From positions 68,098,406-68,162,405 of the forward strand of contig OY757010.1 in assembly GCA_963580285.1 (NCBI GenBank): a DNA stretch of 64,000 nt, given 5' to 3'. This DNA is from Lucinisca nassula. Taxonomy: Eukaryota > Mollusca > Bivalvia > Lucinida > Lucinidae. The translations under genes and the position numbers were made by a program. The notes under the pieces were generated by a model, which did no database searches, was not told the DNA's origin, and saw nothing but the letters and a program-made list of their open reading frames with translations. Position 1 is the first letter of the stretch; every line of letters starts with the position of its first letter. Positions 11,188-20,789 of this stretch are shown piece by piece.

Positions 11188-11754
11188 AGGCTTATTGAAA
11201 ATTAAAGAGATAATGTTGGTTGGTGCCTGATGCTCTGTCTCTGGTCGGGCTCATCGGAGTCTAACTGTTGGTTTTCTTTTGCTCCAGCATTTCAGTGGTT
11301 TCTTGCTGTCGAGTCCTCACCATTGTCTCACCTCTGTGGTTCTCTGATTTCTGTGTTCACGGAGATGTTGCACTGATGAGTTAGGAGGCCTTCATGCGGA
11401 CTGAACAAATTATTTGTCTAAATCGCGACGGAAGTAAGGGCGAGGATTGTGGCCACGTAAAATCGATTTAAGCCCCCCAGTGGAAATCTTCCACTGACCG
11501 TTCCAAGGCGGCTCTTCTGTGGCGATTTATTTATGTTGTTGTTTGTTGCTTGCTGTGTGTGTCGCTTGTGTCTTTTAATTTTGGATGGCCATATGGCCAT
11601 TTTGTGGGAAAGTAACTGTCCATATGGCCTTCCTTTGTTTGGGTTTCCATTATGGTCTGGTCGCTTAATGTTTGTATTTCTTTCCCTTTGGTGTCTTTTA
11701 TGGATGGAGTAAGTTAATTGTATCAATTCCTGATCTTTGTTTTACTTCTACTTT
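11135..11754 (+). repeat. Right pseudo-LTR of the Naiad-type element
   Basis: Direct copy of 6984-7589. Its first ~53 bases encode the polyprotein C-terminus (NCTPVGQASDSMTAPT) and the TAA stop. The remainder would be the 3' untranslated region, where a SECIS would have to lie if the TGA codons are recoded. A short hairpin CAGTGGAA/TTCCACTG lies near 11480-11500. Confidence 0.9.
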
Positions 11755-12002
11755 TCATGCACTTTGACACAACCTATATTCGTTTTGTTTTACGTTCTTT
11801 CAATCGATGCGCGCTACAAAATGGCTGTTTTTTTTTCATCTTGAAATGAACAAATTTGAAAGTAATTCTACTGTGAAGGAGACTGCTTGACTACGGGCAA
11901 TATGCACTTGACTACGGCCAATATGGAAAAATACTAGCCGGTAATTTCTGTACAAAGTAAACGGTACATTTTCTGGGTATATAATAATCTTCATTCTGAT
12001 GC
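11755..12002. other. Unassigned sequence
   Basis: Flank of the Naiad element. A short local duplication (TTGACTACGGGCAATATG / TTGACTACGGCCAATATGG) lies at 11890-11925; nothing else is recognised. Confidence 0.4.
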
Positions 12003-12420
12003 ACTTGCGTATGTAACGCCATTATCCGTTACCAATGGCCTTCTCCTTGTACCTTCTCTGATTAACTAAGCTCATATGTACGTCTGATTGGATAACGTCA
12101 AATTTTGCGACGGTATAGTTTGCGATATACCGTCCAAAACCCGACGTCATCATGTTACGTCGCTTTTCATTGGTTGGTATTTTGGTTTTACGCAGCTCAC
12201 TGCACTTGTCGTTTAAGACAAACGAGCATTTTTTCAAACAAAACAAGTGAATAAGTTCATTAGAATGGGATAACTATTAAAATTTGTCATTTGGGGAGGT
12301 AAATTTTCGGTTTTAGCCTGCGGTCGCAAATTCCGTTCACGGCTAAGCTGGCGCGTCGCCGTAAAACGAAACTTCCGATCGTAAAACCGCCGATTTACCT
12401 CCCTTAATAACAATTTTCAT
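12003..12420 (-). mobile_element. MITE-like repeat (GGAGGTAAA / TTTACCTCC family)
   Basis: Bounded by TGCACTTGCGTATGTAACG at one side and an inner inverted pair GGGGAGGTAAA / TTTACCTCCC with AATTTGTCATTT. The same sequence in the opposite orientation, diverged, is at 25025-25345 and 26110-26420, including TTTCATTGG, GATAACTATT and AACAAAACAA landmarks. Non-coding. Exact ends are uncertain. Confidence 0.6.
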
Positions 12421-12847
12421 AACAGTTATCCCATAATTTCATGGGTATGGATTCGATAAAGTTGTTGCGTACCCTCGTGATGCCCGGAGATTGGAACCTC
12501 GTCTTAGCCTCGGATCCAATCGGCCCGGGAATCCCTCGGGCTGGAAATGGCTCTACCGGATACTCATTAAGGTGCATGTAATCCTTCATGGCAATATATT
12601 TACAATTCGGGTGTAAAGTCTACTGTAAACCTATAGAAAACAATGCAGTTCATACTTCAATGGACGCATCGAATCACATGATTTTCAGTGACGTCATTCT
12701 AAACCATGGTTCTCCAAGGGCGTTGATGACGTCAACGCTCTTCCGCTCTTTGTAGACAAACGGCGTGTAGGTGTTTTTCAGCTTTAAAAGTTTGTCCTAT
12801 AAGCATTTTATCGCGCAGTGATGAGGGGCAAATAATTTATATATAAA
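12421..12847. other. Unassigned sequence
   Basis: No gene recognised. Scattered GACGTCA motifs occur (12690s, 12730s), as in other MITE-like stretches of this window. Confidence 0.35.
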
Positions 12848-12990
12848 AAATAAACTTAATTTTTCTGCGTTTCATGAAAGTATGAACGACAGCGGGTCGC
12901 TAGCAAAGTTTATATGAAACCCCTTTACTTTGCACGCGACCCACTGCGTTCATCCTTCCATGAACATCAGAAAAATAAATTTCATTTCTT
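12848..12990. repeat. Imperfect inverted repeat with ~60-bp arms
   Basis: TTTTTCTGCGTTTCATGAAAG..GAACGACAGCGGGTCGC on the left pairs with the complement of GCGACCCACTGCGTTCATCC..CATGAACATCAGAAAAA on the right. The central loop is about 20 bases around TTTATATGAAACCCC. It looks like a MITE or foldback remnant. Confidence 0.7.
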
Positions 12991-13276
12991 AATTGAATGG
13001 CCTATTTCAGTTCTAAACGTGTACACATGCATTTCCTATATATGCTCTTAACACAGACCGACCTCAGTGAGGCGGTTTGAACAGTCTTCAACGATGTATG
13101 TCTTCGTATAGAAATGGGGAACAGTGTTCATCGTTGTACTCCAGTTGGACTTCAATGTCTGGGGGGCCGTGGGTCCTTTAAAACTTGTTCGAATCAAGGG
13201 TAGCTGAGGGTTAGTTACTTAAAGCACTAAGTCCGGAGGCACACTGAGAATGATTTAGGAATATCTAATTGCTAAG

Positions 13277-13332
13277 TGTTCTCATTTGAATCGAATCGCC
13301 TCATCGAGGCGATTCAAAGAATACACTTAGAA
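13277..13332. repeat. Hairpin with CGCCTCATCGAGGCG centre
   Basis: TTGAATCGAATCGCCTC / GAGGCGATTCAAAGA with outer GTGTTCTCA / AATACACTTA arms. It resembles the MITE central hairpin (CGCCTC-ATCGAG-GCG) but the arms differ, so it may be a sister family. Confidence 0.65.
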
Positions 13333-13408
13333 TACCTATATTTGAAAGATCATTTAGCCTATCATATGACGTCGCGTCTGAGAATGTAGTAATATCATTA
13401 ATATAGTA

Positions 13409-13542
13409 AATACATGGTTATATATAATGTCTTTAATAATAAAATATAATCGGTGAGCCTTAGACAATTTTAGAGCGAGCCCCTATAAAATTGTCGCGGC
13501 GAACCGATTATATTTTATTATTAAAGATACTAATCATGTATT
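13409..13542. repeat. Long hairpin with nested second stem
   Basis: Outer arms AATACATGGTTA.. / ..TAATCATGTATTT, middle arms TCTTTAATAATAAAATATAATCGG / complement, inner pair GACAATTTTA / TAAAATTGTC. The whole 134 bases fold almost end to end. Non-coding, MITE-like. Confidence 0.75.
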
Positions 13543-14070
13543 TAGTTTATACCGCAATTCAAAACAATCAAGGGGTATTGCAATAAATAAGCTAATTTAA
13601 GCAAAACAAAAAAAAAAAAAAAACAGAAAACAGCGTGGCATGTTAATCGATATTCAGTGCCATGGCGCGCACACGTAGTATAACGTGACGTCAACAAGTG
13701 CAAAGTTTCTGACGTCAAAGACGTAGGAAACAACATGGACGCTCGAATAAAAGTTTCTCAGCGCTTTACATTCTGTATGAAAATCTGCAAATAAATAGTT
13801 TATTTTAGACTGTTTATTTTAGCTTTAGAAATTATTGTCGAGGTTGAGATGCAACTGCAGTAGCAGTGCGCAGTTATTCCAACGGGCCATTCAAACCAGG
13901 AAACTGAAACTTCTGAAAATCTGTTCAAACAAATATTGCAAAGATTTTAACTTGCAGTTTCGTTGTTTTCCCACGTATAAAAAGGTTGCATGTTATCGTT
14001 TACACTTGGAAATTAGTGACCTGAAAAGTAGGTCCGGTCTATAAACGATCATCAGACGTATTATAGGTCA

Positions 14071-14309
14071 GTACAAGGTATTATAGGTCACTACCGATTA
14101 TAGCGTGCAGTTATTCGAGCCCCTTTATTAGGTTATGCGGTATATAAATTCGATAATCTACTGGTGGATTAAATATGCAAGTTAGTTAGGTACGTTCCGT
14201 AACGTTACACGTACGGCGTTCTAAACGACGTCGCGTTCACTATTGGCGGCAAATTGGCATTTTTTTTTTATAAACAAATCGTAAATAAAATTCGCTTTAA
14301 TGTCATGTT
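14071..14309 (+). repeat. Direct repeat copy 1 (CACTGGTGGATTAA family)
   Basis: GTACAAGGTATTATAGGTCAC..TTATTCGAGCCCCTTTATTAGG..CTACTGGTGGATTAAATATGC..AACGACGTCGCGTTCAC..AATGTCATGTT. A second copy lies at 14496-14734, and the middle occurs in reverse at about 19530-19640. Together they suggest a dispersed repeat with internal GACGTCG motifs. Confidence 0.7.
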
Positions 14310-14495
14310 TTGTGGCGCTTCGCTATGCAACGCTACGTTTATAAAAGCGCTTCGTGGTGCTTCGTAACAGTGTTTGGAGCTGCCTCATTCTACGTTGCAT
14401 AGCAACCAGGCGAAACAAAACGGCGGCGCCCGACGTCGCGACGTATTGAGTGTCCGTTTTAAGCCATTTATTACTTTTTTCATCTCAATTTTAGC

Positions 14496-14734
14496 AGTAC
14501 AAGGTATTATAGCTAGGTCACTACAGATTATAGCGTGCAGTTATTCGACCCCCTTTATTAGGTTATGCGTATAAAAATTCAATAATCCACTGGTGGATTA
14601 AATATGCAAGTTAGTATGATACGTTCCGTAACGTTACACGTATGGCGTCCTAAACGACGTCGCGTTCACTAATGGCGGCAAATTGACATTTTCTTATAAA
14701 CAAATCGCAAATAAAATTCGCTTAAATGTCATGT
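14496..14734 (+). repeat. Direct repeat copy 2 (CACTGGTGGATTAA family)
   Basis: Second copy of the 14071-14309 sequence, about 95 percent similar by eye, with an AGCTA insertion near 14513. The 190 bases between the copies contain CTTCG-rich sequence and no recognised gene. Confidence 0.7.
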
Positions 14735-15087
14735 TGCTCCATACCGTCAGACTCAGTGAAGACTAGATTAGACATAGCAGGTACTTTTGTATACATAAAT
14801 GTGTTGTCTACATGTGTGACAAGGATTTTGACTTGTGTGTTACAAACTGCCAGAGCTACACAACTTCATTCACGACTGGTCATATTTTCCCGAAGGTGCC
14901 CTTGTCTATATTATTTTAGGATAGTATATCTTTCCTCTCAAAAAGCTTGAAACTGGCCCCTGTATTTCTTCATTCACACACATTCTTGCAGAAATACCAA
15001 GCGTCCTTTGTTTACTGTTAACACATACCAGCAGACCTTTTTATCCCACAGGGTTCAGTTTCAAGCTTTTAGAGAGAAAAAATATAT

Positions 15088-15298
15088 CGGGGCTTAGAGA
15101 AATCGATTTCGCTGCATGTTGCTTCCGCGCAGAGCTGAAACCGACCGAACTTGAGTACTGGTAAACAGCTTAATTACATCTAAGCTAGCTGCCCAGGAAA
15201 AGTGAGGCGAGTCGGGCTATCGGTTTCTTTTGGTGGTGGGGCTTTAGATGTCACTTCATCTCAGTGTAGCGTAAAAGTCCCACAAAATCGGATGCAAC
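15088..15298 (+). mobile_element. SINE-like repeat family 3, 3'-truncated
   Basis: TCGGGGCTTAGAGAAATCG..TGCTTCCGCGCAGAGCTGAAACCGACC..GAGTACTGG..AAAAGTCCCACAAAATCGGA. It breaks off at ATGCAACC, where a MITE end (CCATCACGTAAATACGC) begins at 15297. The full family consensus runs from GCCCCCGCCCATCGGGG to GACGGGGACGTTAAACC. Confidence 0.75.
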
Positions 15299-15392
15299 CA
15301 TCACGTAAATACGCTTATAAAATTTTGACCGCTTAAACCCCACTTTTATACAGTAAAACTAGGGTTTACAGGGGTAAATATTATTTCATGTG
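15297..15392 (+). mobile_element. Hairpin MITE, left-end fragment
   Basis: CATCACGTAAATACGC, AATTTTGACC, CCCCACTTTTATAC, GGGGTTTACAGGGGTAAA: the first ~95 bases of the hairpin MITE family, without the central hairpin. Confidence 0.7.
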
Positions 15393-15411
15393 TAGGTGCG
15401 GTAAAATAGCT

Positions 15412-15712
15412 TTTTGTTTGATTTGAGGTTTAACGTCCCCGCCAACACTGTAAAGGTCATTTTGGAGACGTTGCTTCCAATTTTGTGGGACTTTTACCCG
15501 ACATTGAGATGAAATGACATTTAAAGCCCTGTCGCCCAGTGAAACCAATAGGGTTTATTAGCATGGACGGTCCGCCTCGCACCGCGGTTCCTGGACAGGC
15601 TTAGATCCTCTAAGCGGTTAACCAGTACTAGTGTGCAGGCCGGATTCAGCTCTGCGTGGAAGCATCATGCAGCCCATATATTTCTTCAAGCCCCTATGGG
15701 CGGGGGCCGTCG
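15412..15712 (-). mobile_element. SINE-like repeat family 3, near full length
   Basis: On the minus strand it runs from GCCCCCGCCCATAGGGGC (15710) through TGCATGATGCTTCCACGC, CTGGTTAACCGCTTAGAGG, TTTCACTGGGCGACAGGGC and GTCGGGTAAAAGTCCC to GGGACGTTAAACCTCAAAT (15420). No clear tRNA A/B boxes are visible at the head, unlike the other SINE families here, but the tail GACGTTAAAC is shared. Confidence 0.8.
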
Positions 15713-16094
15713 GTAAAATAGCTAACATTCTGTATATTTATCGCCTTTAATCGATTTCTCGTGCACAGAACCGATTCTGCATGCGATCGTTCCAAGCGGG
15801 AACACAACGTGTATGTAATGTCGTATCAACGTCGATGCAGTGTTACTGCGAAGTGCAGTTGCAGCTTTTCTTGCCTCACACATAAACTTACAGGCTGGAA
15901 TTTAAAATAGCTAACATTCTGAATATTTATCGCCTTTAATCGATTTCTTGTGCACAGCACCGTTTCTGCATGCGATCGTTCCAAGCGCGAACACAACGTG
16001 TATGTAATGTCGTATCAACGTCAATGCAGTGTTACTGCGAAGAGCAGTTGCAGCTTAACTTGCCTCACACATAAACTTTACAGGCTGGAATTTA
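15713..16094 (+). repeat. ~190-bp tandem duplication
   Basis: Two adjacent copies (15713-15901 and 15902-16094) of AAAATAGCTAACATTCTG..TCGATTTCT..TGCATGCGATCGTTCCAAGCG..GTCGTATCAACGTC..GGCTGGAATTT, about 95 percent alike. No gene recognised. Confidence 0.8.
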
Positions 16095-16868
16095 GAGCAG
16101 GAATACCGTGTTATTTGAAGTACGATTTTACAAATGTTTTCTTGCATAAAAACTTTTTCTAAATGTGTAACTTTAGAACATTAGTTTTTGTCGGGACATA
16201 TACTTATTTTGTAGTTGAATAGGTTAATGTGTTAGTTTATGGCTGTGTAAACAACAAACTTGTTTTCTTGATGTGAAAAAAACATAGGGTATGTGCTTAT
16301 TTATTACAGCTGTACATTGTTATTTGAACACGTGCAAAGAATTTCGCGCAGACCAGAATGCTTCCGCTCCATCGAAGCACCACACACGACGTTGAGTTGA
16401 CGTTTAAAGAACGTTTCAAACGTTAACTCAACCGTTAATTAATAAGTATGCTACATAAATGAATGACCCGCCGTTGCTTACGTGGTCAAGAGCGATGTCT
16501 CTAAAAAAATTGGTTTATTACCGCTGTGGGTTCGAACCTCGTTGGGTCAGATGTTTTTGTTTGTTTGTTTGTTTGTTTTTTTGGAGTCTAACTACACAGG
16601 TGATATCGAGCCATCAGTTTACCGAATCACACTTTTCCCTGGATATGTTTATGCAAAACCGGTTAACTAGTAGAGTGCACTTTCTTTTGCCAGGAACTGA
16701 CATCTGTCTACGTCAAGTTCTGCAAGGTTTTTCTCTGGGTTTCCGATTTTCACCCGCCTCTAGCTTAATATGTGAAATAATCTCCAAAGGGGTCAATAAA
16801 ACTATTTAATGGGAGCGGATACATCTTCAGGGGAGGCAAGTCTTGCAAAAGTTTTTTTGTCTCCCAAG
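16095..16868. other. Unassigned sequence with one inverted repeat
   Basis: An inverted pair ACGTTGAGTTGACGTTT / AAACGTTAACTCAACCGTT is at 16389-16440, and a (TTTG)n run is at 16556-16578. Frames through 16459-16809 show no recognisable domain. Nothing else is supported. Confidence 0.4.
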
Positions 16869-16872
16869 TCAA

Positions 16873-16955
16873 TAGGGGTCCACTCTTAAAGGAAAGAATT
16901 TACTCCTGAGGAGCAAGTTCTTTCCTTTAAGAGTTGACCCCTTTTTCTGTGGGAC
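16873..16955. repeat. Hairpin, ~25-bp arms
   Basis: AGGGGTCCACTCTTAAAGGA..AAGAA pairs with TTCTTTCCTTTAAGAGTTGA..CCCCT. The loop holds a second small palindrome CTCCTGAGGAG. Non-coding. Confidence 0.75.
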
Positions 16956-17415
16956 AGATCTTATAGAAAAGCAAACCGGAAGTTCCGAAAGTTGCCTCCC
17001 ATTGAAAATGGCGGAAAATCTGCCAGGTGTTCCCATTCCCCTTAAATTCCAGATAATGAGAACGAGGCAAATGGTATCTTTTGAGCAACGTCATAAGAAA
17101 CCCTTGTCATCCGCACAGACTGATCAGCACCTATATGCATGTTTGCTGCTTGGATTGTACAACAGCTCTGGGGCCAGTTCAAAGCATCGTTAGTTTAACG
17201 TGCTCGTTAGTGTTAACTGTTCTAGTAAAGACAAAAACTAATACTCTGGTATTTTGCTGAAAAATGTGAGCAGCTTCTCAGATGTTTTCACCAAAAATAT
17301 TAGCGTATTTGCCTTATTTAATGATCAAAATTTTAACGATATGTAATCTAACGACGTCATTACTCATTAGCAACATGCCCAAGGTTTCTATATCTAAAGA
17401 CTCCAGACTCTTGCA

Positions 17416-17690
17416 CCGCCTCCGCCCCCGCCCGTCGGGGCTTGAAGAAATAGATGGGCTACATGATGCTTCCACACACGCACACGCGTACTGGTAAACC
17501 GCTTAGAGGCTCTAAGCAGCGGTGCGAGTTCATGCTTATAAACCCTATTGATTTCATTGGGCGACAGGGCTTGAGATGTCATTTCATCTCAATGTCGGGT
17601 AAAAGTCCCACAAAATTGGAAGCAACGTCTCCAAAATGACCTATATAGTGTTGACGGTGACGTTTAACCTCAAATCAATCAATAAAAAAT
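17416..17690 (+). mobile_element. SINE-like repeat family 3
   Basis: CGCCCCCGCCCGTCGGGGC..GATGGGCTACATGATGCTTCC..GTAAACCGCTTAGAGG..CTATTGATTTCATTGGGC..GTCGGGTAAAAGTCCC..TGACGGTGACGTTTAACC. Near full length, with a short deletion in the middle. Confidence 0.8.
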
Positions 17691-18130
17691 CCAAACTCTT
17701 GCAAGACTGGGTAGCTGACTGAGCAAGCCGGTTATTGTCTTACCTGGTCACAAACCCCGAAGACACGTGTCCTCTTGATGGTATTCATTTATGAACGCGC
17801 GTGTCATAGCATAAGTATAACTCATATATGCTCTGCGTGCCACAAAATGGGGCATTTGAAAAAAATATATAGACTCAGATCAGCCGCAACAGAACACAGC
17901 GTGTGATCAGGTTCCGCAGTATTTGTTTAAACCATATATTTTTCTATTGTTTACAATAAATAAAACAAGTCAATTGTATTGTCTAACGAAATGTAATGTG
18001 TTTTGCCGCACTAATATCCTTAACCCTTTTGGTGTACATCTTTGCATTTAATAAAATGTAAGCTCAAGGTGCAAGTGGTAAACGGAGATTCTCAAGAATA
18101 TTGTATCTTTTACTTCAGAAACAAATTTTG
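17691..18130. other. Unassigned sequence
   Basis: AT-rich sequence with no recognised gene or repeat. Confidence 0.35.
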
Positions 18131-18190
18131 TGGATATCTGTTAGAATAGCTTCGGCTTAGCGATTCTAACAAATGTCCACAAAATTTTTT
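18131..18190. repeat. Hairpin with TTGTGGA arms
   Basis: TTTTGTGGATATCTGTTAGAATAGC and GCGATTCTAACAAATGTCCACAAAA pair around TTCGGCTTA. The arrangement (TGTGGNNA..GTTAGAAT) resembles the MITE hairpin but with different sequence; likely a sister family. Confidence 0.7.
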
Positions 18191-18234
18191 TCTCTGAGGA
18201 ATTTGGGGGAAACGGTCCTTTATTACCTATGTAA

Positions 18235-18345
18235 CAACGCTTAGTGTTAACTCGACGCTTAGTGTTCACCATGGACACTAAGCGTCGCGACTGTCGATAA
18301 TGTGTGCGATCCCAACGCTTATTGTTCACCATGGCATTAGCTCGC
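18235..18345. repeat. Cluster of ACGCTTAGTGTTCA motifs
   Basis: Three forward and one reverse copies of ACGCTTAGTGTTNA. One pair forms the palindrome CGACGCTTAGTGTTCACC-ATGGACACTAAGCGTCG. The same motif is clustered again at 19118-19245. Confidence 0.7.
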
Positions 18346-18379
18346 CAAATACAATGAAGTACAATGAGAGCTATTGTTG

Positions 18380-18735
18380 TCACATCGGTCGTCCGCCTTT
18401 GCGTTTGCAATTTCAACAGTCACGTATCACAGAGTACTCATATTTTGGACTTAAGTGCCTGGGAGAGTCTTTTTGTGTTCCAAGAGAACAGACCCCTGGG
18501 TGCATGCCCCGGGGTGGGGCTAGGGGTCATGATCTAGAACATCTCTGTAAAACTGTATTTAAGTTTTTGAAATGCTTATATCTCAACAATCACTCATCAC
18601 AAAGCATTCATATTTACAACTTTGATACCAGGGGGTGTCTTCTGAGAATACCTGTGAGTGTCTTCTGAGATCCAACAGAACACACCCCTGGTTTCATGCC
18701 ATTTGTGGGGTTAGGGGGTCAAAATCTATGACACC
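18380..18735 (+). repeat. Two diverged ~190-bp tandem units
   Basis: Both units contain a CA(C/A)TCATC / TATCACA..CATATTT block, a GTGTTCC / TCCAACAGAACA block, CACCCCTGG..CATGCC and GGGG(T)TAGGGGTCA..ATCTA. They resemble the tandem cores of the rolling-circle-like elements in layout but not in sequence; no ends were found. Confidence 0.55.
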
Positions 18736-18799
18736 TTAGAAATTTGTTAAATACATTTTCATTTTGCTAACAAGTTACAAACTCAATTGATGCGACATT

Positions 18800-19075
18800 G
18801 GTTCAAGTGTGAAAGGGTGAAAATCATTGTGACCTACATTTATTTTTAAGACAAATATCGGGTCAAATTGACTCATAATACCAAGTTATGATGTTCATAT
18901 ACCATAAGGCCTTCGTGTTATAAGGCAAAATCACTGGACCAAGAAATATAGGTCATTATGACATTCGTTTCTCTGGTCAAATGTCGGGTCGAACTGTCTC
19001 GTAATACTGAAGTTTGATGTTCATACATCAAGAAGTATTCGTGTTATAAGACAAACTTACTTTTTTTCATACCAG
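18800..19075 (+). repeat. Two diverged ~115-bp tandem units
   Basis: Both contain AAATNTCGGGTCNAANTGNCTC, ATAATAC/GTAATACTGAAGTT, GATGTTCATA and TCGTGTTATAAG. Non-coding. Confidence 0.55.
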
Positions 19076-19117
19076 AAAATGAACAATAGCGGTTGATACT
19101 GCATTCCAATCTACATA

Positions 19118-19245
19118 ATTGACGGTTAGTGTTCATTTGGCAAAATGAACACTAAGCGTTGACAGTGGCAACGCTTAGTGTTCACCATCAACGCTTAGTG
19201 TCAATGGTGAACACTAAGCGTCGAGTGAACACTAAGCGGCGCTAC
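19118..19245. repeat. Second cluster of ACGCTTAGTGTTCA motifs
   Basis: Seven or so copies on both strands in 128 bases, giving overlapping palindromes (for example TTAGTGTTCAT-TTGGCAAA-ATGAACACTAA and CTTAGTGTCA-ATGGTGAACACTAAG). They could fold as alternative hairpins. Confidence 0.75.
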
Positions 19246-19440
19246 ATTACCTATCATACTACTCCTTATTAGGATTCGTTCCATTGAAATTGTCGTGTGT
19301 GACGACTTTTGTCGATACATAGAGGATCTTACATTATTGAATTTATAAAACGAGTTGAGGAAAAGGGATAAAATGCGAGACTTTTCCGAGCAGTTTATCC
19401 CTTTTCTTCAACGAGTTTAATAAATTCAATAATACATGAG

Positions 19441-19681
19441 CACGAATGCAAGATTTTATTTATCATATGACATTTACAACGCATTTTATTCACGATTGTT
19501 TAACAAAAAGGTCAATATTCCGCCATAGGTAAACGCGACGTCGTTAAAGACGTCGTACATGTTACGGGCGTATCTAACTAATTTGCATATCTAATCCACT
19601 AGTGGATTATCGAATTTATTACATGACTTTATTATACTCAGACGCGACGTCATATGATAAATAGAGGATCTTACACTCGTT
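19441..19681. mobile_element. MITE with CACGAGTGTAAGAT-type terminal repeats
   Basis: Left end ACGAATGCAAGATTTTATTTATCATATGAC. Right end GACGTCATATGATAAATAGAGG..TTACACTCGT, which is the left end inverted. A second copy in the same orientation is at about 22629-22850. Both flank the 19691-22597 unit. Confidence 0.6.
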
Positions 19682-19690
19682 GTCATTTCA

Positions 19691-20755
19691 TACGAAAGGG
19701 GGTCTTTCAAGGTATAGGAAATTTGCATTGGTTTCTGCCCACGCTTGGATTTTGATGAAATTATGCACAATATTTGCGATGGGTATATCCATTATAATTA
19801 CGATGAATTCACTTTTAAATTTCATTTCCGTAGTAAATTTATTACATATTTTATGAAATCTCTATCACAACAGAGAGTACTCTGATATAAACTTGTCTAC
19901 AGTATTCAGAGTTTCATATATCTAATGCTGCTATGTTTTATGAATTAAAGCCATAATTGGTGAGTTAGTTGATACTATGAATGACCTCATATGTCTAGTA
20001 ATAGTGGCTGGGCATTCAGTTTTCTTTGATGGTGTCCCCATATTTCAGCTCTTTTTTTGTATTCATTAAAATTTTATATGCATATTTACCATGTTCCAAT
20101 TTTTGTCAAGACACCATTTTAGCATAAAAACTACCCACATATCTTAGAAACATGTTCATGAATTTTGATGGAAATTGAGGACCGGTAACATTATGTTTTA
20201 ACAGACTGAATACTGATAGTCCTGATTCAGCAAAATGTGAAATTATATGATTATCATGTTTTGGTCATGCTGTTTAATAATACTTTACTATTGCTTTCAA
20301 TTTGGATAGTATAGCATGGTTTGTGTAAGTAGTTCATAGCATAATTATAAGAATTATTTCAAAACAGCCATTTCAGTAATTTTGCCCCCTATGGAACAAA
20401 CTATTTTGTATTCAGAACTACACCGCAATGGTTTTGATGACAAACGCCATCAAACGCATCCATGTAATCATGTGCACAGTTTTCTTGTCTAATTTGGTAA
20501 TGGTGCTAAGGTGATGTTTAGATTTAACATTCAAATCAACAACATACCAGTCACTTTAGATGTTGCTTCAGATTTTGTGAGATTTGTTATCCGACTCGAG
20601 ATAAATGACTCTCAAGTCAAATTGTTGTTTGTTTATTTAACCCTAACTGTCCATTTAAAAAGAAAGGTTTACTCTAGGGAAAATCAATAACACTTGAGAT
20701 TACTTTTCCTGGACATTAAGTTTTCAGAATTTGTATCTGCATAGGCACTAGCCAA

Positions 20756-20789
<34 letters not shown>

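Larger units (their letters stand above)
6984..11754 (+). mobile_element. Naiad-type Penelope-like retroelement
   Basis: A 4.77-kb element flanked by direct pseudo-LTRs, with a single interrupted polyprotein on the + strand (about 7903-11187). The order is a Cys-rich stretch, GIY-YIG endonuclease, a CxC-type linker, then reverse transcriptase. That permuted order (endonuclease N-terminal) is the published hallmark of the Naiad/Chlamys clade; canonical Penelope elements have the endonuclease at the C-terminus. The pseudo-LTRs are nearly identical, so insertion was fairly recent. Confidence 0.88.

Noticed and set aside
16459..16809. 116-residue frame on the + strand
   Set aside because: Crosses a TTTG microsatellite; no recognisable domain and no splice or promoter context.
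18300..18668. 122-residue frame on the + strand
   Set aside because: No domain, and it spans the hairpin cluster and a diverged tandem repeat.
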